This document shows, one piece after another, positions 17,286-25,412 of a stretch of DNA of 64,000 bases; the stretch's first letter is position 1; each line of letters opens with the position of its first letter. The position numbers and the translations under genes were made by a program. The notes under the pieces are model-generated. The model was not told the DNA's origin. It searched no databases and saw only the letters and a program-made list of their open reading frames with translations. The DNA comes from Sulfuriflexus sp032250955. GTDB lineage: Bacteria; Pseudomonadota; Gammaproteobacteria; AKS1. The stretch covers positions 7,043 to 71,042 of the forward strand of contig NZ_JAVVES010000003.1 in NCBI RefSeq assembly GCF_032250955.1. The letters run 5' to 3'.

Positions 17286-17837
17286 ATGAGCATGCAGGAC
17301 ACCCCACAACGTAACCCTTCCCTGGCCGTCATGGCCCAGTTGATCTTCTGGAGCCGCTGGCTGCAGGCACCGTTATACCTTGGTCTGATCGTGGCCCAGG
17401 GTGTCTACGTGTTCCTGTTCCTGAAAGAGCTGATACACCTGGTGGCAGATGCGAACACCTTTACAGAGACGCAGATCATGCTCATGGTCCTCGGCCTGAT
17501 TGACGTCGTCATGATTGCGAATCTGCTGATTATGGTTATTATCGGTGGCTATGAAACCTTTGTCTCGCGCCTGAACCTGAAGGAACATCCCGATCAACCA
17601 CAATGGCTGTCACACGTAAATGCCACCACCATGAAGATCAAGCTGGCCATGGCCCTGATCGGTATCTCCTCCATTCACCTGCTCAAGACCTTCATCAATG
17701 CAGAGCAAATGGATAATGATACGATCTACTGGCAAGTCGTTATCCACCTGACCTTCATCGTTTCCGCGATTGCCATGGCGATCACAGACTACATCATGAA
17801 CAAGAGTATTGCCGTGGCACACGCTCATGAACACTGA
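17286..17837 (+). CDS. UPF0114 (YqhA/TIGR00645) family membrane protein
   Basis: A 183-residue inner-membrane protein with four predicted helices: around WLQAPLYLGLIVAQGVYVFL, a second beginning MLMVLGLIDVVMIANLLIMV, a third in IKLAMALIGISSIHLL, and a fourth in VVIHLTFIVSAIAMAI. The phrase GGYETFVSRLN between helices two and three is a strong marker of UPF0114. The molecular function of the family is not established. A CGGAAAACC stretch precedes the ATG. It stands alone or with the next small gene. Confidence 0.88.
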   Translation: MSMQDTPQRNPSLAVMAQLIFWSRWLQAPLYLGLIVAQGVYVFLFLKELIHLVADANTFTETQIMLMVLGLIDVVMIANLLIMVIIGGYETFVSRLNLKEHPDQPQWLSHVNATTMKIKLAMALIGISSIHLLKTFINAEQMDNDTIYWQVVIHLTFIVSAIAMAITDYIMNKSIAVAHAHEH

Positions 17838-17860
17838 GTAACAGGGGTATTTTGTCAATA

Positions 17861-18268
17861 ATGTATGATCGTCTCGATGCAGTCCCGGTTTACGCGCTAC
17901 GCCAGGGCAAGGTGAAGGCGATGCATTACAACCATGTACAATTGGCACTCAAGCGCCTTGGTGAAGAAATACGCATGCCTATTCCCGGGCTCAAGCACCT
18001 TGACCTGATTTTGCAAAAGAATGCCTGGATCATTGTTGACCGGGTACTTAATGATGTCCCGGTCGTCGCCTGGACGGATTTTGCGACCAGGGAACGCAGC
18101 AGCCTCCATGAAGATATCCCCTGCCAGATAAAGCATTATCATGCCAACGCGGTGATGATTATGAACCGCTCTCTGGATGCCATGGAAATGCTGTTAAGTG
18201 AAAAACTCCCGGAAATGCTGCCTGACGAACTCTCGGATGTGTTGCCCTTCAGAAAGAAAGATGACTGA
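17861..18268 (+). CDS. Hypothetical cytoplasmic protein
   Basis: A 135-residue protein (MYDRLDAVPVYALRQGKVKA...) without a recognised domain. It has alternating hydrophobic strands in the middle (AWIIVDRVLNDVPVVAW) and a helical C-terminal part (MLLSEKLPEMLPDEL). The start is uncertain: ATG at 17861 lies 13 bases from AGGGG, while an in-frame TTG at 17852 lies 4 bases from it. It begins 23 bases after the UPF0114 gene and ends 18 bases before a broken phosphatase remnant. Confidence 0.6.
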   Translation: MYDRLDAVPVYALRQGKVKAMHYNHVQLALKRLGEEIRMPIPGLKHLDLILQKNAWIIVDRVLNDVPVVAWTDFATRERSSLHEDIPCQIKHYHANAVMIMNRSLDAMEMLLSEKLPEMLPDELSDVLPFRKKDD

Positions 18269-18285
18269 TACAATTATTGATTTGA

Positions 18286-18492
18286 ATCGTCAGCCACCAT
18301 CGTGGCCGGCACATCCTGCTGGTAACACATGCCGGGGTGATGCGTGCGATCATTGCCCACATCCTCTGTGCCGGCCCGCTTGGCATGTACCGAATCAAGG
18401 TGCACAATGCCGGTATTACACGAATAGTCTCCACCCCGGATGGCGACATGCTCGAATACCATAATCATACACTGAACGCCCAAGACTCCTGA
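18286..18492 (+). pseudogene. Truncated histidine phosphatase (phosphoglycerate mutase superfamily) remnant
   Basis: Reading from 18286, after an in-frame stop at 18283-18285, the translation gives RGRHILLVTHAGVMRAIIAH followed by LGMYRIKVHNAGITRI and ends at 18492. This is the C-terminal third of a histidine-phosphatase domain, including the second catalytic histidine in the THAGVMR motif. The N-terminal RHG motif and the core are absent and are not found upstream, where a different gene ends. No start codon or ribosome site suits it. It ends 2 bases before the next gene, so it was probably the original upstream partner, with its 5' part deleted. Confidence 0.75.
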
Positions 18493-18493
18493 T

Positions 18494-19099
18494 ATGGCCG
18501 ACATACAGACGTACCTGGATAGCCTGCGCAAGGATATTACCTTTGATGTGGAACTGCGCGAACAGGCGCTGCACTTTCGCTCGACCTGGGGACTCTTCTC
18601 GCCCCGCGAGATCGATGAAGGCACCCGCCTGTTACTGAGTCATATCAAGATTGCCGAGGATGCCGATAGTCTCGATATCGGTTGCGGCTACGGGCCGATC
18701 GGCATCACCCTGGCCAGGCTCGCCCCCAGGGGTAACCACCTGCTGGTCGACAAGGACTTTGTCGCCGTCGATTATGCGAACCGTAACATCAAGGATAACA
18801 AGCTGGATAATGCCGAGGCGGTCCTCAGCAATGCCTTCGACCAGGTTGGTGATCGTCAGTTTGATATCATTGTTTCGAACATCCCTGCCAAGGTCGGCAA
18901 GGAGATGTTGTTGCTCATCCTCTATGATGCCCTCGCCCATCTGAAACCCGGCGGACAACTGTACGTGGTCACGATTAACGGCCTGCGCAAGTTCATGAAA
19001 CGCCATTTTGAAGAGGTCTTTGGCAACTACAAGAAACTTAAACAGGGCAGCAATTACACTGTCGCTCGTGCTATCAGGGAACCTGGAGACACGTACTAA
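18494..19099 (+). CDS. Class I SAM-dependent methyltransferase, RsmC/RlmG-like small domain
   Basis: A 201-residue methyltransferase. The SAM-binding motif I is DIGCGYGPIGI (about residues 57-67), followed by an acidic motif II region LLVDKDFVAV. The N-terminal segment LREQALHFRSTWGLFSPREI resembles the methyltransferase-small-domain (RsmC) family, which act on rRNA guanines. The catalytic NPP(F/Y) motif is replaced by SNIPAK (about residue 124), the same NIPAK variant seen in a subset of uncharacterised homologues, so the substrate is uncertain. It begins 2 bases after the phosphatase remnant. Confidence 0.85.
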   Translation: MADIQTYLDSLRKDITFDVELREQALHFRSTWGLFSPREIDEGTRLLLSHIKIAEDADSLDIGCGYGPIGITLARLAPRGNHLLVDKDFVAVDYANRNIKDNKLDNAEAVLSNAFDQVGDRQFDIIVSNIPAKVGKEMLLLILYDALAHLKPGGQLYVVTINGLRKFMKRHFEEVFGNYKKLKQGSNYTVARAIREPGDTY

Positions 19100-19167
19100 C
19101 CCTATACTCCTCTTTGTCGCTGATGACCGGATTGAAAATACGGCAGGCGCGGCATAGGCTATTGAAC

Positions 19168-20091
19168 ATGCATGCCACACGTCTTCCTGTCACAGCCATC
19201 CTGCTTGTCCTGCTTTCGGGCAATGCCTTTCTTTTCGCCCATAAGCCGGCAAGAGCTGATGCGCAGGCCTTGCAGCAAGAGTACCAGCGGCTCCAGGGAA
19301 AGCTTGCCTCGAATGTCTATGGCATTCCTGTTTATATCAAATCCAGCAGTAATGACGACAACCAGATGCACGGCGAGATATTTGGTGTCATCAGCCACCC
19401 TTACGACAAGGTCAGGGATGTTCTGGGTACGCCTGCGACCTGGTGCGATATCGTGCCATTGCATCTCAATATCAAGGCCTGTACCTATCAGCAGCGGGAT
19501 AAACAATATCTGCTTACCTTCTATACCGGCCGAAAGTTTTATGAGTCACCCGATAACGCATACATTATCCGTTATCTTTATACTCCCCTCGCACGCCACG
19601 AAGACTATCTTGATATTCAGCTGACCGCTGATTCCGGACCACTGGGTACGGAAGACTACAACATCAGCGTTGAAGCCATTCCATTAGACGATGATTCGAC
19701 ATTTCTCCATTTCAGTTTCTCATACCAGCACGGTCTGCTTGCCAACCTAGCCATGGGAACTTACTTCCTGACCCTCGGTAGTGGCAAGATCGGCTTCAGC
19801 ATAGTCGAAGAAGACGAAAGTGGCGAACCTGTTTATGTTAAAGGTAACCGTGGTGTTATCGAGCGTAATGTCGTACGTTATTATTTTGCCATCCAGAGTT
19901 ACCTGGTCACGCTTGATGTGGCGAGTGAGCAGCGCCTCCAGGCACGTCTCGATCGCTGGTTCGAATTGACGGAACAACATGCCCGGCAACTCCACGAACT
20001 CGACAAAGAGAAATATCTGGAGTACAAACACCTGGAGCGCAAGGATCAAATACGACTGCAGGCGGAGATTGACTATGTTCAAAACCGATAA
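19168..20091 (+). CDS. Secreted hypothetical protein, possible START-like fold
   Basis: A 307-residue protein from the ATG at 19168 (MHATRLPVTAILLVLLSG), giving a clean signal peptide; an upstream in-frame start at 19114 would bury it. The mature protein has a helical start (QALQQEYQRLQGKL), then a beta-rich body with phrases such as GEIFGVISHPYDKVRDVL and NAYIIRYLYTPLARHEDYL that resemble START/SRPBCC lipid-binding domains, and a charged helical C-terminus. The fold assignment is tentative. A periplasmic or outer-membrane-associated lipid role would be a guess. Confidence 0.65.
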   Translation: MHATRLPVTAILLVLLSGNAFLFAHKPARADAQALQQEYQRLQGKLASNVYGIPVYIKSSSNDDNQMHGEIFGVISHPYDKVRDVLGTPATWCDIVPLHLNIKACTYQQRDKQYLLTFYTGRKFYESPDNAYIIRYLYTPLARHEDYLDIQLTADSGPLGTEDYNISVEAIPLDDDSTFLHFSFSYQHGLLANLAMGTYFLTLGSGKIGFSIVEEDESGEPVYVKGNRGVIERNVVRYYFAIQSYLVTLDVASEQRLQARLDRWFELTEQHARQLHELDKEKYLEYKHLERKDQIRLQAEIDYVQNR

Positions 20092-20174
20092 AACAATAGT
20101 CAATGCCTGTAGCGATAAAATGGTCTTACTGTATTAGCCAGATCATTTTCCAGCGCCCTTGCTATAATCAGCCC

Positions 20175-21029
20175 ATGACTGTCTTCGAAAAACACCTTAC
20201 TGTTGCTGACAATAACGAGAGCGTTATAGCTCAACTTGCCGCGTCCAGCGACCTGTCCAGACAGCGCATCAAGCAGGCCATGTTCAAGGGTGCGGTCTGG
20301 TTTACCCGCGGCAACAGCACGCAGCGCATACGTCGGGCCACAAAGACCCTGCAACCCGGGGATGTAGTCCATCTCTACTATGATGAAAAGGTGCTCGCAC
20401 GCGAGCCGCTGCCGGCGGAAATAGTCGCCGATCAAGGCGCCTACAGCATCTGGTACAAGCCTTACGGCATGCTCTCACAAGGCTCGAAATGGGGAGATCA
20501 CTGCACCATCAGGCGATGGGCCGAGCAGCACCTGCTGCCACAACGCCCGGCCCTGGTCGTGCACCGTCTTGACCGGGCCGCAACCGGCCTGATCCTGATC
20601 GCGCATGAGAAAAAAGTCGCTACGGCTCTCGCTGCGCTGTTCGAGTCACGGGCTATCGAGAAATGCTACCGGGCTATCGTGCACGGCAGGTTTCCTGACG
20701 AAACACAAACCATAAATTCCGATATTGATGGCAAAACAGCGATCAGCCATGTGCGCCGATTAGACTATGATGAGACTCTCTGGAAAAGTTTAGTAGAAGT
20801 AAAAATTGAGACCGGGCGCAAACACCAGATACGCCGCCACCTTAGTGAGGCCGGCTTTCCAATTGTCGGCGATCGTCTCTATGGCGACGTCAAAAAAAAT
20901 AGCGAGCATGAAGACCTGCAATTGACGGCCTTCACACTCGCCTTCCAGTGTCCGGTCACTGACAAACCGCTAACCTTCCGCCTCGCCGATGACAGACTGC
21001 CGCAGCTATCTTCCCCGGCTACCGCATGA
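20175..21029 (+). CDS. RluA-family pseudouridine synthase
   Basis: Isomerises specific uridines to pseudouridine in rRNA or tRNA. The 284-residue protein starts at 20175 (MTVFEKHLTVADNNE). An S4-like N-terminal region is followed by the catalytic motif HRLDRAATGL (about residues 126-135) with its aspartate, and the typical TGRKHQIRRHLSEAGFPIVGDRLYG segment. The target position cannot be read from sequence. Its stop codon abuts the stop of the convergent lipoprotein gene with no spacer. A TATAAT-like box (20163-20168) is only 7 bases before the ATG, so a very short or leaderless message is possible. Confidence 0.88.
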   Translation: MTVFEKHLTVADNNESVIAQLAASSDLSRQRIKQAMFKGAVWFTRGNSTQRIRRATKTLQPGDVVHLYYDEKVLAREPLPAEIVADQGAYSIWYKPYGMLSQGSKWGDHCTIRRWAEQHLLPQRPALVVHRLDRAATGLILIAHEKKVATALAALFESRAIEKCYRAIVHGRFPDETQTINSDIDGKTAISHVRRLDYDETLWKSLVEVKIETGRKHQIRRHLSEAGFPIVGDRLYGDVKKNSEHEDLQLTAFTLAFQCPVTDKPLTFRLADDRLPQLSSPATA

Positions 21030-21329
21030 TTACTTCTTTGATTCCTCAATATAGGCGCGTGCAGTGCTGACCTTGTCGATACAACCCGCGTAGGCGCCAA
21101 AACCTGACTGTACCTTGGCCGTTCCCAGCAGGCTTGCCGCCTTGGTGTATTCCCAGCTCCCGCCGAAGCCTGTGGTCTTGGCAAAATCGAGTTCCTTGTA
21201 GGCAATCTCAATCCCCTTCTCACATGAACTGGCAAGCTTGTTTTCTGCTGCCGTGTTTTGGCTGGTGCTGGCACACGCAGATATACCTATACACAGTACC
21301 CCGAGTAACATACTACGATAAATATTCAT
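21030..21329 (-). CDS. Small lipoprotein, hypothetical
   Basis: A 99-residue protein with a lipoprotein signal (SMLLGVLCIGISAC, lipobox ISAC). The mature part is mostly helical and contains two further cysteines (LASSCEKG and GAYAGCIDKV) that could form a disulfide in the periplasm. I recognise no named family. GGAGG lies 8 bases before the ATG and is enclosed in a potential hairpin. Confidence 0.75.
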   Translation of the reverse strand: MNIYRSMLLGVLCIGISACASTSQNTAAENKLASSCEKGIEIAYKELDFAKTTGFGGSWEYTKAASLLGTAKVQSGFGAYAGCIDKVSTARAYIEESKK

Positions 21330-21335
21330 TGTTCA

Positions 21336-21357
21336 GACCTCCATAAAGTTTGAGGTC
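21336..21357 (-). promoter_or_regulatory. Hairpin enclosing the Shine-Dalgarno of the lipoprotein gene
   Basis: GACCTC and GAGGTC form perfect 6-base arms separated by 10 bases. On the minus strand the 3' arm contains the GGAGG ribosome site, so folding would hide it. This could reduce or condition translation. Confidence 0.4.
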
Positions 21358-21562
21358 CTTATGCTAGCGCCGCCGCGCATTTTTTATGTGAGGCAAGTCT
21401 TAAAATCAAACCGGCATTGTCAATTGGTTCACAGTTTGAGACTAAAACAAGAATACCCGCAACTGTGCCAGTCTTTCCCCCTTCTGAAAACCGCTATGGC
21501 GGTCTTTCTCCCTGGCCGACCGTGTGCCGGCACATTACAGCTGGCTTTACACGGCTTTTTCC

Positions 21563-21577
21563 CCTGAATCATTCAGG
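21563..21577. promoter_or_regulatory. Palindrome CCTGAAT-C-ATTCAGG upstream of the redoxin gene
   Basis: Perfect 7-base arms with one central base, directly followed by GTATACT, which may be the -10 element. The position suggests an operator over the promoter of the redoxin gene, 46 bases before its start. The rest of 21358-21562 shows no feature I can support. Confidence 0.35.
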
Positions 21578-21622
21578 TATACTTTCGTTCTGCCTCGTAC
21601 TGTTTTTATAAGGAGTAACACT

Positions 21623-22207
21623 ATGGTCCAGACCGAATCCACCATGCTCGCCCTCGGCACCCCGGCACCGGACTTTTCTTTGCCCGAACCGGCCACGGGC
21701 AAGACCTGGTCACTCGCCGATTTTACCGGCAACCAGGCATTTTTGGTAACCTTCATGTGCAACCATTGCCCTTACGTATTGCATATTCATAAACAGCTCA
21801 ACGCCCTCATTCGTGAATACCAGCCCAGGGGCCTCGCCGCCGTGGCCATCAATGCCAATGACGTTGCCGCCTACCCGGCAGACAGTCCAGAGAAAATGGC
21901 CGCGCTGTCCAGAGAAATGGACTACTGTTTTCCCTACCTGTTTGACGCCGAGCAGACCGTGGCCAGGGCCTACAGGGCCGCCTGCACGCCGGACTTTTTT
22001 CTCTTCGACAAGGATATGAAGCTCGCCTACCGGGGCCAGTTCGATGCCTCGCGACCGGGCAGCGAATTGCCGGTGACCGGTGCGGATATGGGCGCCGCCA
22101 TCGAGGCAATACTGACCGGAGACCCCATTCCTGCAGAGGCACAAAGCCCAAGCATGGGCTGTAACATCAAGTGGAAGCCGGGTAACGAGCCAACTTGTTC
22201 TAGCTAG
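21623..22207 (+). CDS. Thioredoxin-fold redoxin family protein
   Basis: A 194-residue cytoplasmic AhpC/TSA-Redoxin protein. The start at 21623 follows AAGGAG; in-frame upstream ATGs have no such site. A beta-strand region (LGTPAPDFSLPEPATG) leads to the active-site phrase FMCNHCPYVLHI, a CxxC (C-N-H-C) redox pair near residue 46, as in the family of thioredoxin-like proteins with CNHCPYV. The C-terminal part carries PDFFLFDKDMKLAYRGQFD. It is likely a thiol-disulfide oxidoreductase or peroxidase; the substrate is unknown. Confidence 0.85.
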   Translation: MVQTESTMLALGTPAPDFSLPEPATGKTWSLADFTGNQAFLVTFMCNHCPYVLHIHKQLNALIREYQPRGLAAVAINANDVAAYPADSPEKMAALSREMDYCFPYLFDAEQTVARAYRAACTPDFFLFDKDMKLAYRGQFDASRPGSELPVTGADMGAAIEAILTGDPIPAEAQSPSMGCNIKWKPGNEPTCSS

Positions 22208-22288
22208 TATTACTAGTTTTTTATTACATTCCACTGATTTACACTGTATGTTCTAGGTTATGACATGGTTAACAGCCATCTCAGCCTC

Positions 22289-22308
22289 GCAAATATTTTT
22301 TTATTTGC
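22289..22308. repeat. A/T-rich inverted repeat in the ompA-like leader
   Basis: GCAAATA and TATTTGC form 7-base arms around six T residues, 35 bases upstream of the OmpA-like gene. It could be a leader hairpin stabilising the transcript or a weak terminator for the upstream redoxin gene. Confidence 0.35.
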
Positions 22309-22342
22309 ACATAAAGCAAGACTTAACCAAGGATGAAAGACT

Positions 22343-22945
22343 ATGCGTAAATTTCTGCACTTCATTGTTCTTGCAATCGGTACATCCTTACTATCACTGC
22401 CTGCATATGGACTGGAAGGCGTATTGCTGGATAGTGCGGGCAATTACGTAACTGATAGCTCTGGTGAATGTGTCTCGGTTGGCAAGCTGAAACATTTTCA
22501 CCGGGCGGATGGCACCGGCTACTGCGCGGATTTACCCGAGAAGGTGGCCCAAACCGCACCTACACCCGCGCCTGCACCAGAACCTGCCACCTACGAGATC
22601 GTGACGACACTCGATGCACATGCCCTGTTCAGCCATGATCGGTCAAACCTGCGACCTGCAGGCAGGAGTGAACTCGATGCGCTGGTCTCCAAGCTGAAGG
22701 GTTACTCTTCTCAGAGAATTAGTATTATCGGCCACACCGACAGCCAGGGAACCGACGCATACAACCAGCTCCTCAGCGAGCGCCGCGCGGCATCGGTAAA
22801 GAACTACCTCATTAGACAGGGTATCGACGCCGATTCTATTTCGACCGTGGGCAGGGGTGAAAGCCAGCCTGTCGCCTCCAATAGCACCGCCGCCGGGCGG
22901 CAACAGAATCGCCGTGTTGAAATTGCCGTGAGTGCCACAAGGTAA
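22343..22945 (+). CDS. OmpA-family outer-membrane/peptidoglycan-binding protein
   Basis: A 200-residue exported protein: signal peptide (MRKFLHFIVLAIGTSLLSLP, then AYG), a short N-terminal domain with two cysteines (GECVSVGK and GTGYCADL), a Pro/Ala-rich linker, and a C-terminal OmpA domain (about 85-198). The OmpA domain keeps the peptidoglycan-binding features: ALFSHDRSNLRPAGRSELD, then IIGHTDSQGTDAYNQLLSERRA and the closing NRRVEIAV. There is no beta-barrel domain, so it resembles short OmpA-like lipoprotein-type anchors, but no lipobox is present. Confidence 0.88.
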   Translation: MRKFLHFIVLAIGTSLLSLPAYGLEGVLLDSAGNYVTDSSGECVSVGKLKHFHRADGTGYCADLPEKVAQTAPTPAPAPEPATYEIVTTLDAHALFSHDRSNLRPAGRSELDALVSKLKGYSSQRISIIGHTDSQGTDAYNQLLSERRAASVKNYLIRQGIDADSISTVGRGESQPVASNSTAAGRQQNRRVEIAVSATR

Positions 22946-22971
22946 TCAACCCGCGGGTAGCAGAAACAGGA

Positions 22972-23001
22972 CGGGACGGCATCTGCCGTCCCGTTTTACT
23001 T
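22972..23001 (+). terminator. Intrinsic terminator after the OmpA-like gene
   Basis: CGGGACGGCA and TGCCGTCCCG pair with a two-base loop and are followed by TTTTACTTTTT. It lies between convergent ompA-like and def genes. Confidence 0.85.
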
Positions 23002-23002
23002 T

Positions 23003-23554
23003 TTACGCTTCACCAGGCAGGTCTGGATTCGCCAACAACCCGCCGGCGAGTAATTCTTCCGTAAAGCCAAAATAGCGCATATCCCGAATTCGTTGCGGAT
23101 AGAGAATGCCATCCAGGTGGTCACACTCGTGCTGCACGACCCGGGCATGGAAACCGGTCACCTCTCGCGCCACGACCCGGCCCAGCTGGTCGAAACCCTC
23201 GTAATGAAGATACGTAAAGCGGGGCACCAGGCCACGCATACCGGGGACGGAGAGGCAGCCTTCCCAGTCTTCGTCGGTCTCTTCCCTTAGCGGCACAATC
23301 TGCGGATTGATGAGTACGGTCTGTGGCACCGCTTCGGCATCGGGATAGCGCGGATTCTGCCCAACCTCGAAAATGACGACCCGCAGATCCACGCCGATCT
23401 GTGGCGCGGCCAGGCCTGCACCATCGCAGGCGGCCATGGTCTCAAACATATCCGTAATCAACCTGTCCAGTACCGGCGTATTGAAGTCCTGCACGGCCCT
23501 GGCCTGTCGTAACAGGGCCGGCTCGCCCATGCGCAGTATCTCTCTGATGGCCAT
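23003..23554 (-). CDS. def: Peptide deformylase
   Basis: Removes the N-formyl group from nascent proteins; a Fe/Zn metallohydrolase. The 183-residue protein carries the three motifs: GAGLAAPQIGV (about 40-50), EGCLSVPG with the metal-ligand cysteine (about 99), and the HExxH-type QHECDHLDG (about 141) with catalytic glutamate. It is not beside fmt here, unlike the common def-fmt pair, so this may be a second deformylase in the genome. It starts MAIREILRMGEPALL with no other in-frame candidate. Confidence 0.93.
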   Translation of the reverse strand: MAIREILRMGEPALLRQARAVQDFNTPVLDRLITDMFETMAACDGAGLAAPQIGVDLRVVIFEVGQNPRYPDAEAVPQTVLINPQIVPLREETDEDWEGCLSVPGMRGLVPRFTYLHYEGFDQLGRVVAREVTGFHARVVQHECDHLDGILYPQRIRDMRYFGFTEELLAGGLLANPDLPGEA

Positions 23555-23838
23555 CGTCTACGCCCTCATCTTGTTCGGTAAAGATTGCTGGTTGGCCGAT
23601 GCCTCATCCTGTGGTTGAGACCCCGGCGTATCCTTTATTCATTGTGCCCGCCGCCGACAACGCATGGAATATGCTGCGTTTCATGTCGATCGGCCATTCC
23701 CGCCGTCAGCCAGGCTTCCAGCGGCTCAAGGGGCAGTGGCCCGGCCTGTCCGGCTTAGACAAAGACCGGCATTTGCGTCTGCCTCGCAGTCACGGCACAA
23801 TCACGCCTTCATCCCGGAAGCATAAGCAGAATCTCACC

Positions 23839-24735
23839 ATGGCAGCACCCCTTTACGAATCCAGTCTGACCAGCCTGAACCTGATCAATCGCGGCAAGGT
23901 ACGCGACATCTATGACATCGATGATCAGCACATGCTGATCGTGACCACCGATCGTCTGTCGGCCTTCGATGTCATCATGAGCACGCCGATCCCGGACAAG
24001 GGCCGGGTCCTGACCACCGTTTCCAACTTCTGGTTCGACTACCTCAGTGACATCGTACCGAACCATCTCGCCTCGCGCACACTCGAAGACGTCCTGCCCG
24101 ATGCCGCAGAGCGCGCCAGCGTCGAGGGCCAGGCCACCGTCGTGCGCAAACTGCGCCCGTTACCGGTCGAGGCTATCGTGCGCGGCTATATTATCGGCTC
24201 TGGCTGGAAGGACTACCAGGCTACTGGCAGCATCTGTGGCATCCGTCTACCCCCCGGTTTGCGGCTGGCTGACAAGCTCGAGCAGGCCATTTACACGCCA
24301 TCGACCAAGGCCGACATAGGCGATCACGACGAGAACGTCGATTTCGAAACCACCGTGAAACTGCTTGGCCGGGAACGAGCCGAACAGGTCCGCGACGTGA
24401 GCCTGAAACTGTACGCGAAGGCGCGTGACTACGCCGCTGAGCGCGGCATCATCATCGCCGATACCAAGTTTGAATTCGGCCTCGATGACAATGACCAGCT
24501 CGTGCTGATCGACGAGGCCCTGACCCCGGATTCGTCGCGCTTCTGGCCGGCCGAGAGCTATGCCCCCGGCACCAGCCCCGAGAGTTACGACAAACAATAC
24601 ATCCGCGACTGGCTGGAGGCCCAGGACTGGGACAAGACCCCGCCGGCGCCCACCATCCCGGATGAGATCATAGCCAGGACCACCGAGAAATACCGCGAGG
24701 CCTGCCGGAAACTGACCGGGCAGGAACTCGACTAG
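23839..24735 (+). CDS. purC: SAICAR synthetase PurC
   Basis: Phosphoribosylaminoimidazole-succinocarboxamide synthase of purine biosynthesis; ligates aspartate to CAIR with ATP. The 298-residue length matches the longer PurC type. Landmarks are NRGKVRDIYDIDDQHML near the start, VRGYIIGSGWKDYQATG around 118-134, and DTKFEFGLDDNDQLVLIDEA in the C-terminal third. The start at 23839 fits the family N-terminus; an in-frame ORF extends to 23599, but that stretch shows no conserved character. The gap 23555-23838 otherwise shows nothing I can support. Confidence 0.94.
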   Translation: MAAPLYESSLTSLNLINRGKVRDIYDIDDQHMLIVTTDRLSAFDVIMSTPIPDKGRVLTTVSNFWFDYLSDIVPNHLASRTLEDVLPDAAERASVEGQATVVRKLRPLPVEAIVRGYIIGSGWKDYQATGSICGIRLPPGLRLADKLEQAIYTPSTKADIGDHDENVDFETTVKLLGRERAEQVRDVSLKLYAKARDYAAERGIIIADTKFEFGLDDNDQLVLIDEALTPDSSRFWPAESYAPGTSPESYDKQYIRDWLEAQDWDKTPPAPTIPDEIIARTTEKYREACRKLTGQELD

Positions 24736-24753
24736 GCAGACGGGTTGTTCGGC

Positions 24754-25122
24754 CTAGTGAATCAGTCGATTCAGTGTCGCGAGCAGTTTTTCGGGGTTAA
24801 ATGGCTTGGTCACCCAGCCCGTGGCGCCGGCCTCGCGTCCCTGGCGCTTGCTCTCATCCGTGTGCTCGGTGGTGATGGTCAGAATCGGTGTATTCCGGTA
24901 ACCGGCTTGCTGCCGCAATGACTTGATCAGGGTATAACCATCCATCTCCGGCATATTAATATCGGTCAGGATCGCATCAAAATGCTCATGGTGGGCCATG
25001 GATAACCCTTCCCGGCCATTGCTCGCCTGCTTCACCTCAAAGCCGCCCTGCTTGAGCATAAACGTAATAACGTCACGGATAGATTTACAGTCATCAACAA
25101 CAAGAATGGTTGAAATATTCAT
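24754..25122 (-). CDS. Stand-alone CheY-like response regulator
   Basis: A single receiver domain of 122 residues. The acidic pocket DD (VVDDCKSIRD), the phospho-acceptor aspartate (AILTDINMPEMDGYTL, about residue 53) and the conserved lysine (TKPFNPEKLL) are all present. No output domain follows, so it acts by protein contact, as CheY does. A GGGG ribosome site precedes the ATG at 25122. A c-di-GMP-I riboswitch lies 115 bases upstream on the same strand, which links expression to the second messenger for surface life. It is convergent with purC; a weak hairpin (CTAGGC/GCCTAG, 24732-24757) spans the two stops. Confidence 0.9.
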   Translation of the reverse strand: MNISTILVVDDCKSIRDVITFMLKQGGFEVKQASNGREGLSMAHHEHFDAILTDINMPEMDGYTLIKSLRQQAGYRNTPILTITTEHTDESKRQGREAGATGWVTKPFNPEKLLATLNRLIH

Positions 25123-25237
25123 AAGACACCCCTTTATTTTGCCTCGAGGTAGCCGCCAGAAAGGCGCCACCCTGCGAAGGCTTCACTATCAAAATGGTTC
25201 TGCGTCTGAAAAGGGGAAGGAGAAGAGTCGCATTCTC

Positions 25238-25323
25238 GGTTCCGGCAGTCCCGCTGTCATAGGCATGAGCCCTTAGACCGGATGACTTTGCGTGCCCATC
25301 TTTCGAATGGGGTCGCCCTTGTC
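25238..25323 (-). promoter_or_regulatory. c-di-GMP-I (GEMM-I) riboswitch
   Basis: Read on the minus strand, this 86-base RNA shows the GEMM-I hallmarks in order: the hairpin CCCATTCGAAAGATGGG with its GAAA tetraloop, the single-stranded signature CACGCAAAG, the P2 strand CATCCGGTCTAAGGG, and the closing segment CAGCGGGACTGCCGG that mirrors the consensus TAGCGGGGTTACCGG. It precedes the CheY-like gene. Between aptamer and ATG lies a possible hairpin (GGTGGCGCC...GGCGGCTACC) but no clear T-tract terminator, so translational or mixed control is as likely as attenuation. The class is known; assignment here is from recalled consensus, not a covariance-model search. Confidence 0.85.
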
Positions 25324-25412
25324 AAAACATTAAATAACGCACTTAAAGTATAGCTACTATTTTTCGGGAAAGACAAGTCGGTTTAGAGGGATTTGTGATT
25401 AGGCTGCCCTGA

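Noticed and set aside
23599..23838. 80-codon N-terminal extension of PurC
   Set aside because: Not part of the PurC family; the conserved N-terminus begins at 23839.
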